DNA from: Pseudomonas quebecensis | GTDB lineage: Bacteria > Pseudomonadota > Gammaproteobacteria > Pseudomonadales > Pseudomonadaceae | NCBI RefSeq assembly: GCF_026410085.1 | Contig: NZ_CP112866.1 | Location: 3,285,001-3,349,000, forward strand | DNA: 64,000 nucleotides | Reading direction: 5' to 3' | Shown: one piece after another, positions 58,844-64,000 of the stretch | Numbering within the stretch: the stretch's first letter is position 1 | Layout: each line of letters starts with the position of its first letter | Translations under genes and position numbers: made by a program | Notes under the pieces: model-generated | What the model saw: only the letters and a program-made list of their open reading frames with translations | Databases searched by the model: none | What the model was told of the DNA's origin: nothing

Positions 58844-61123
58844 ATGAGGTTCACACGGATTCATCTGGCACTCGTTGCCGCAAGCATGGGACATGGCATG
58901 GTCATGGCCGACACCCGCGACAGCGACGTCGGTACCATCGGCGTGCAAGGCAAGGCCACGGCGGGCGGCGGCTATATGGTGCAGGAAGAAAGCATCAAGG
59001 GCCGCTCCACGGTGACCAAGGAAGCGCTGGATAAACAGACCGCCACCGGTAACGCCGTGGACAAGCTCAAATACACCCCGGGCCTGAACATCTCCAGCGA
59101 AGACGCCACCGGTCTGTCGGGCTTTCGCTTCACCATGCGCGGGCTCAACTCCGACCAGGTGGGCATGTCGGTGGACGGCATGCCGATCAACGACTCAGGC
59201 AACTACGCGCTGTATTCCAACCTGCTGGGCGATCCGGAAAACATCGAGCAGATCTTCGTCACCCAGGGTTCGGCGGAAGCGGACGGTCCGCACATCGGTT
59301 CCAGCGGGGGTAATATCGGCATCGTGACCATTCGCCCGTCCAAGGAAACCGGCGCGTTCGTCAAACAGATCATCGGCAGCAACGCCACCCGCAAGACTTT
59401 CGCGCGACTGAACACCGGCGAAGTCAACGGCCTGAGCAACTGGCTGTCGGCCTCGCATACCGAGGGCGACATGTGGCGTGGCTCCGGCGCCGTGCGCGCG
59501 GACAAGGTGGAGTGGAACAGCTTTTTCGACGCCGGCGAAGGCAACACCGCCAACCTGATCCTCAAGTACCACGAGCAGGACAACAACAGTTACAGCCAGT
59601 TGACCAAGAGCCAGTTCCAGCAGAACGGTCGCAAGTTCGACCCCTACCCCGCCACGCCGGCCGTGGGCAGCAATGGCAAGGTCAACAGCTATTACGCGCT
59701 GGCGCAGAACCCATTCCAGACCTTTACCGGCGTGCTCAACACCCAATTCAAACTGGCCGACAACCTCGCCCTGTCGGTGATCCCGTACTACTACTGGGGC
59801 AACGGCAGCGGCGTCGGCTCATCCAGTTATGCACTCAACCGCGGCTCCAACGTGGGCGGTGTGTTCGACCTGAGCAACTTACCTACCGCCGCCCAGTACA
59901 ACGCCGACGGTTCGTCCACCACCGGCGTCTACTACCGCCCTTCGCGTACGCAGACCTGGCGTCCGGGCATCACCACCAAACTGAACTGGGACCTGGAAGA
60001 ACACAGCCTGCAATTCGGTTACTGGTACGAGCGCGCACGCCAGAGCCAGACCCAGCCGTTCATTGCCCTGAAAAACAGCGGCAAACCCAGCGACACCTGG
60101 CCGGACGGCGACGCCGTGGTGGATGCCAACGGCAACACCGTGCAGGGTCGCGACCGATTCACCGTGACCCCGGCGCAGAAGGTCTGGGCCCAGGACACTT
60201 GGTACATCAACCCGGACTGGACCCTGGTGGCCGGCCTGGCCTACATGAACGTCAAGCGTGACGGCACCAACCACGGCAGCCTTACCGAGCAGGCGGAAAA
60301 ACGCAGCCAGACGTATAACAAACTGCTGCCCAACGCCGGCCTCAAATACCAGTGGGATGAGCGTGACCAGCTGTTCTACAGCCTCTCGCGCAACATGCGC
60401 ATTCCGCAGAACTACGTGCTGTATGACAAAGGCGCCGGTTCGATCGACGCCAAGCCGGAAACCAGCTGGAACCACGAATTGGGCTGGCGCTACACCGATG
60501 AAGACATGACCGTGGCCGCCACGCTGTTTTATATGCAGTTCAAGGATCGCCAGGTCTCGTCCAAGGACATCAACGGCGACTTCGCCGACATCAACGCCGG
60601 CTCCGTCAACAACAGTGGCCTGGAACTAGAATGGAGCGGCCTGCTGCCGAACCACTTCAACTACTACACCTCCTACACCTACACCAAGGCCGAGCAACAG
60701 GACGATCTCACCGTCTATAACGCCGGCACAGCCATCCTGCTGCCCACCAGCGGCAAGCAGTTCGCCAACGTGCCGAAGAACATGCTGGCGGCCAACATTG
60801 GTTATGACGATGGCCGCTACTACGGCACCTTCGGCGGCAAATACACCAGCAAGCTCTACGGCGACCTGACCAACGACGAAGCCATCTCCGGCCGTACCGT
60901 GTTCAACGCCGGTGCCGGCATCTACCTGCCGGTGGACAAGAAAGTGGTGAAGGACGCAACCCTGCGCCTGAACGTCGACAACCTGTTCGACAAGAAGTAC
61001 CTGGACGGCGTCTACACCACCAAGACCAACGCCGCCAGCTACAGCGGTTTCCGTGACGGAGACCCGGCCTACATCGTGGGCCTGGAACGCACCGTGACGG
61101 TCTCCCTGGAAGCCAATTTCTAA
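58844..61123 (+). CDS. TonB-dependent outer-membrane receptor
   Basis: A 759-aa receptor with a signal peptide (cleavage near residue 22), a TonB-box-like stretch (VGTIGVQG, about 29-36), a plug domain (to about residue 170; GFRFTMRGLNSDQVGMSVDGMPIND) and a 22-strand barrel that ends in a C-terminal Phe (SLEANF). It carries no N-terminal signalling domain and no nearby sigma/anti-sigma pair. The ligand is unknown. Because the cluster includes a secreted phospholipase-D-like protein and lies next to phoD, a phosphorus-containing or lipid-derived ligand is possible. Confidence 0.9.
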   Translation: MRFTRIHLALVAASMGHGMVMADTRDSDVGTIGVQGKATAGGGYMVQEESIKGRSTVTKEALDKQTATGNAVDKLKYTPGLNISSEDATGLSGFRFTMRGLNSDQVGMSVDGMPINDSGNYALYSNLLGDPENIEQIFVTQGSAEADGPHIGSSGGNIGIVTIRPSKETGAFVKQIIGSNATRKTFARLNTGEVNGLSNWLSASHTEGDMWRGSGAVRADKVEWNSFFDAGEGNTANLILKYHEQDNNSYSQLTKSQFQQNGRKFDPYPATPAVGSNGKVNSYYALAQNPFQTFTGVLNTQFKLADNLALSVIPYYYWGNGSGVGSSSYALNRGSNVGGVFDLSNLPTAAQYNADGSSTTGVYYRPSRTQTWRPGITTKLNWDLEEHSLQFGYWYERARQSQTQPFIALKNSGKPSDTWPDGDAVVDANGNTVQGRDRFTVTPAQKVWAQDTWYINPDWTLVAGLAYMNVKRDGTNHGSLTEQAEKRSQTYNKLLPNAGLKYQWDERDQLFYSLSRNMRIPQNYVLYDKGAGSIDAKPETSWNHELGWRYTDEDMTVAATLFYMQFKDRQVSSKDINGDFADINAGSVNNSGLELEWSGLLPNHFNYYTSYTYTKAEQQDDLTVYNAGTAILLPTSGKQFANVPKNMLAANIGYDDGRYYGTFGGKYTSKLYGDLTNDEAISGRTVFNAGAGIYLPVDKKVVKDATLRLNVDNLFDKKYLDGVYTTKTNAASYSGFRDGDPAYIVGLERTVTVSLEANF

Positions 61124-61140
61124 TTGCGAGGTAAGCGAAC

Positions 61141-61788
61141 ATGGACATGAATCTGCTCCACGACATCACCTTCTATGTGATGTACGCCGCGATGGCGATA
61201 GCCATCTTCATCACCATCGAACGCGGCATCTACTTCGCCTATGTGCGGCGCCAGGCGCGCGCGTTGAACCAAGTGCTGGGCGCTCAAGTGCACAGCGAAC
61301 GCGACCTGCCCCAGGCGTTGACCCGTCGCCCCAGCCTGCCCCTGAACATGGTGCTGCCGGTGCTGGCGCAAAAAGCCTCCCACGGCTCGCGCAAAGACCT
61401 GGACGATGTGATCGAAACCCAATATTTAAGCACCCGCGCGCCCCTGGCCCGCAGCCTGTGGATTATCGAAACCATCACCACCGCCGCGCCGCTGCTGGGG
61501 TTGCTGGGTACCATCCTCGGTATCATCGACACCTTCAAGGCGTTGGCCACGGCGGGTGTGTCGGACCCGGGGCAGATTTCCGGCGGCATCGGCACGGCCC
61601 TGTTCGCGACAGGTTTGGGGATCGCCATTGCGCTGTTCTGCGTGGTGTTCCACAACTTCTTCCAGGACAGCCTGGAACGCATCAACGACCAACTGAAAAT
61701 CCTGTTGATCCGCGCCGCCACCGGCGCCCGCGTGCAGAACGAAGCACCGCACCTGGTAACGGCGCCGTTGCACACCCGCACGGCCTGA
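61141..61788 (+). CDS. exbB: ExbB/TolQ/MotA-family proton-channel subunit
   Basis: A 215-aa inner-membrane protein with three helices. The conserved TTAAPLLGLLGTILGIIDTFKAL and GGIGTALFATGLGIAIALFCVVFHN segments are typical of ExbB. It completes the Ton motor with ExbD and TonB, although its gene follows the receptor rather than preceding exbD. A strong terminator directly follows. Confidence 0.92.
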   Translation: MDMNLLHDITFYVMYAAMAIAIFITIERGIYFAYVRRQARALNQVLGAQVHSERDLPQALTRRPSLPLNMVLPVLAQKASHGSRKDLDDVIETQYLSTRAPLARSLWIIETITTAAPLLGLLGTILGIIDTFKALATAGVSDPGQISGGIGTALFATGLGIAIALFCVVFHNFFQDSLERINDQLKILLIRAATGARVQNEAPHLVTAPLHTRTA

Positions 61789-61795
61789 GGTTCCC

Positions 61796-61826
61796 GGCGG
61801 GCGCTTGATGCGCCCGCCGTTCTTTT
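61796..61826 (+). terminator. terminator of the Ton cluster
   Basis: GGCGGGCGC-TTGAT-GCGCCCGCC is a perfect 9-bp stem followed by GTTCTTTT. It lies eight bases after exbB and 16 before the next gene, so the phospholipase-like gene is either expressed by readthrough or from its own promoter. Confidence 0.85.
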
Positions 61827-61842
61827 GCCACAGAGGTCCTGA

Positions 61843-63060
61843 ATGTCTGTTTTCTTGAAATTGCGCATCATGGGCCTGGCCGGCGTACTGATCAGTCCGC
61901 TGGCCCAGGCGGACTTTTCGATTCCGGGCTTCGAACTGGTGCACACCGTGCCGGTGGACACCACCCTGGGCACCGACGATCTGCGCGAGCCCGGGCCGGT
62001 GTGGATCGAACTGTTCGACGGTGCCAGGAGCCGCATCGATATCGGCCAGTTCTATGCCGCCGATCATCCGGGCTCCGTGATGGATCGCGTGATCGAACGC
62101 CTGGAAGCAGCCGGCAAACGCGGTGTGAAAATACGTTTTCTGCTGGAAGAAAAGGGCCTGCGTTTGTCGGACGCCGCCACACTGCAGCGCTTGCGCGCCA
62201 TCCCCAACCTGACGTTCCGCGTACTGCCTTACGCGCAAGTGAGTGGCGGCATCATCCACGCCAAGTACATGATCGTGGACGGTCAACAAGCGTTTGTCGG
62301 CAGCCAGAATTTCGACTGGCGCTCCCTGGAACATATCCATGAAACGGGCTTGCGCATCAGCGATGCCACGGTGGTGGGCCAGGTACAGGCGATTTTCGAA
62401 CAGGATTGGCAAGCCCAGCAGGCACTGGCCGAACACCGGACGGTGCCCCTGCCGGCGACCGGCCAGCTGCCGGCGCGTACGGGTAACTACCTGGTTGCCA
62501 GCCCGCAACGTTACAACCCGCCCGGAGTGGGTGACTCCCAACTGGAACTGCCGCGTCTGCTGGCGGAGGCGAAAAAAGAGATACGCGTGCAATTGCTCGA
62601 CTACGCACCGCTGTCCTACGGGCCGGACAACACGCGCCCCTATTACGCAGTCATCGACAACGCCCTGCGCGCCGCCGCAGCGCGTGGCGTGGCGATCAAG
62701 CTGATGGTGTCCGACTGGAACACCGACGCGCTGGAACTGCCCTATCTGAAAAGCCTGGCAGTGCTGCCCAATGTGAAGGTCAAAATCGTCACACTGCCCC
62801 AGGCCAAAGAAGGATTTATCCCCTATGCACGGGTGATCCACAGCAAGACCCTGGAGATCGATGGGCAGGTCGCGTGGGTGGGCACCAGCAATTGGCTGGG
62901 CGGCTATCTGGATAATTCGCGCAACCTGGAGGTGGTGATGCGCAACGAAGCGATGGCCAGCCGCGTAGGGGATTTGCACCGGCAATTGTGGGACGGACCC
63001 TATGCCAGAGCCCTCAACGCTACCGATGAATACCCCGAGCCGCATCCTGGCCAGCATTGA
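61843..63060 (+). CDS. secreted phospholipase D-like protein with two HKD motifs
   Basis: A 405-aa protein with an N-terminal signal peptide (cleavage after AQA, about residue 24). Two HxKxxxxD motifs are intact: IIHAKYMIVDGQQAFVG at about residues 138-154 and VIHSKTLEIDGQVAWVG at about 328-344, the latter followed by TSNW. This is the PLD superfamily arrangement with both catalytic halves in one chain. It should act in the periplasm or outside the cell on a phosphodiester, perhaps a phospholipid head group. AGAGG precedes the ATG. Its position after the Ton genes suggests that it releases or processes the ligand of that receptor. Confidence 0.86.
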   Translation: MSVFLKLRIMGLAGVLISPLAQADFSIPGFELVHTVPVDTTLGTDDLREPGPVWIELFDGARSRIDIGQFYAADHPGSVMDRVIERLEAAGKRGVKIRFLLEEKGLRLSDAATLQRLRAIPNLTFRVLPYAQVSGGIIHAKYMIVDGQQAFVGSQNFDWRSLEHIHETGLRISDATVVGQVQAIFEQDWQAQQALAEHRTVPLPATGQLPARTGNYLVASPQRYNPPGVGDSQLELPRLLAEAKKEIRVQLLDYAPLSYGPDNTRPYYAVIDNALRAAAARGVAIKLMVSDWNTDALELPYLKSLAVLPNVKVKIVTLPQAKEGFIPYARVIHSKTLEIDGQVAWVGTSNWLGGYLDNSRNLEVVMRNEAMASRVGDLHRQLWDGPYARALNATDEYPEPHPGQH

Positions 63061-63155
63061 CCGGCAGCACCTGAGTGGTGGTAGTGTGTGGAAATGTTTC
63101 TGACACATTGATCAGAAACTTCCTACTCACTACCTGCAAAGGAATGCGACTTTCC

Positions 63156-64000
63156 ATGCACTTTCCACTCAAGCAAATCGTGGCTGCCAGTCTGTTCGCG
63201 GCCAGCCTTACGGCCGTTACCACACCCGCTTTCGCGAACATCACCGCTGAGCAAAGCACGGCGATTCTCAAGCAATTCGGCGAAACGCCGGCCAGCGATT
63301 TCCGCGGTTTCCTCGCCACCCTGGCCAAGGGCGATGTGGGTAAAACCGCCGATGTAGGCCCGGCAATCAACGCCTTTCTCTCCAACAAAACCCTGAGTGC
63401 CGACCAGCAGAACGAAATCAACCGTTTGCTGGGTATTTACACCAGGGTCAAATACGGCAAGGCCGCGCTGGAGACGCTGCGCGAGCTGGTGGAAATCCCA
63501 ACGTTCAACGTCGACGGTGTGCCGCAGTACAAGAACCCGGAATTCCTCAAAATCGCCGATAAGATCCAGGCCCTCGCCAAAGCCTTCAATCTGAATTTCC
63601 GTAACGTCGACAACCGCGTATACGAAATTTCTTTGGAAGGCAGCGGCGATGAAGTAGTCGGCATCCATGCCCACGCCGACGTGGTGCCGGTGACTCCGGA
63701 AAATTGGGTGCTCAAAGATGGCACCAAGCTCGACCCGTTCAAAGTCACGCTGATCGGCGACCGCATGTATGGCCGCGGCACCGAGGATGATAAGAACGGC
63801 ATTGTGGTGGCGATGTATGCCATGAAGGTGATCAAGGAAGAGAAGCTGCCGCTGGCACGCCACTTTAAACTGTTGGTGGACACCACCGAGGAGACCTCCG
63901 GCGACGCCATCCCGTATTACTTCGAACACAACCCGACCCCGCAGTACAACCTGGCGCTGGATGGCGGTTACCCGGTGGTGATTGCCGAGAAAGGCTACGG
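63156..64000 (+). CDS. exported M20 dipeptidase, 3' end beyond the window
   Basis: The first 281 residues of a zinc metallopeptidase of the M20/PepV type, open to the window edge. A signal peptide (cleavage after AFA, about residue 25) sends it to the periplasm. Zinc and catalytic segments are visible: GIHAHADVVP, YGRGTEDDKNGIVVA and DTTEETSGD. AAAGGAA lies about 11 bases upstream of the ATG at 63156; an in-frame ATG at 63144 lies too close to the Shine-Dalgarno. It is the next gene after the phospholipase-like gene, 95 bp away. Confidence 0.88.
   Translation, partial: MHFPLKQIVAASLFAASLTAVTTPAFANITAEQSTAILKQFGETPASDFRGFLATLAKGDVGKTADVGPAINAFLSNKTLSADQQNEINRLLGIYTRVKYGKAALETLRELVEIPTFNVDGVPQYKNPEFLKIADKIQALAKAFNLNFRNVDNRVYEISLEGSGDEVVGIHAHADVVPVTPENWVLKDGTKLDPFKVTLIGDRMYGRGTEDDKNGIVVAMYAMKVIKEEKLPLARHFKLLVDTTEETSGDAIPYYFEHNPTPQYNLALDGGYPVVIAEKGY

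Noticed and set aside
61426..63108. 560-codon open frame antisense to exbB and the PLD-like gene
   Set aside because: It crosses two well-supported genes and a terminator and has no family features.

Overview
The window is chromosomal DNA from a fluorescent Pseudomonas, most likely the P. fluorescens group. The evidence is the gamma-proteobacterial 16S rRNA 5' half with a Pseudomonas-type leader, the msuEDC-sfnR sulfonate operon, an operon matching the FpvGHJK-CDEF pyoverdine-iron system, the prc / EAL-CBS-GGDEF / FKBP / rdgC neighbourhood, and REP elements of the GTGGGAG-GGGCTTGC type. I see no prophage, insertion sequence, integrase or CRISPR array.

Layout. 1-1.2 kb: the 5' half of a 16S gene on the minus strand, its leader and three tandem promoters. 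1.4-6.3 kb: housekeeping genes (RhtA-like exporter, aminopeptidase P, cysteine desulfurase, two small lipoproteins). 6.3-10.7 kb: msuE-msuD-msuC-sfnR, behind a near-consensus sigma-54 promoter and a perfect CTGTTG/CAACAG dyad; SfnR itself is a sigma-54 activator, so the operon probably carries its own switch. 11.4-15.9 kb (minus): a tightly coupled four-gene operon of a radical-SAM aminomutase-like protein, an ATP-grasp ligase, a 2-oxoglutarate/Fe dioxygenase and an MFS exporter. It looks like a small biosynthetic cluster for a modified amino acid or dipeptide that I cannot match to a described pathway; it is the best candidate for something new here. 16.4-22.5 kb: eight overlapping genes for periplasmic release of iron from pyoverdine and ABC import.

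22.5-29 kb: a GntR/UTRA regulator divergent from an ABC importer operon that also encodes an alkaline-phosphatase-superfamily enzyme and a HAD phosphatase, with TGGTCTAGACCA-like operators at both ends of the intergenic region. 29-35.5 kb: prc protease, a three-domain c-di-GMP protein, a small HTH pair, a YkvA protein and an FKBP lipoprotein. 35.8-38.7 kb: a two-haem-motif cytochrome c and a catalase-related membrane protein. 39-39.6 kb: two tandem tRNA-Asp/tRNA-Val cassettes. 39.7-42.2 kb: rdgC, a BASS transporter, and a guanidine-II riboswitch in front of a SugE/Gdx exporter.

42.2-57.5 kb: ordinary accessory and metabolic genes (LplT-acyltransferase fusion, TDT transporter, MFS/TetR pair, yadGH, GST, transglutaminase-like protein, fadE, LysR, AlaX-type editing protein, PhoD phosphatase, GNAT). 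57.7-64 kb: a self-contained Ton system (exbD-tonB-receptor-exbB) followed by a secreted phospholipase-D-like protein and an exported M20 dipeptidase that runs off the window. Starts were chosen by Shine-Dalgarno position and family N-termini; several genes use GTG or TTG. All homology statements are from recognition by eye, not from a database search.
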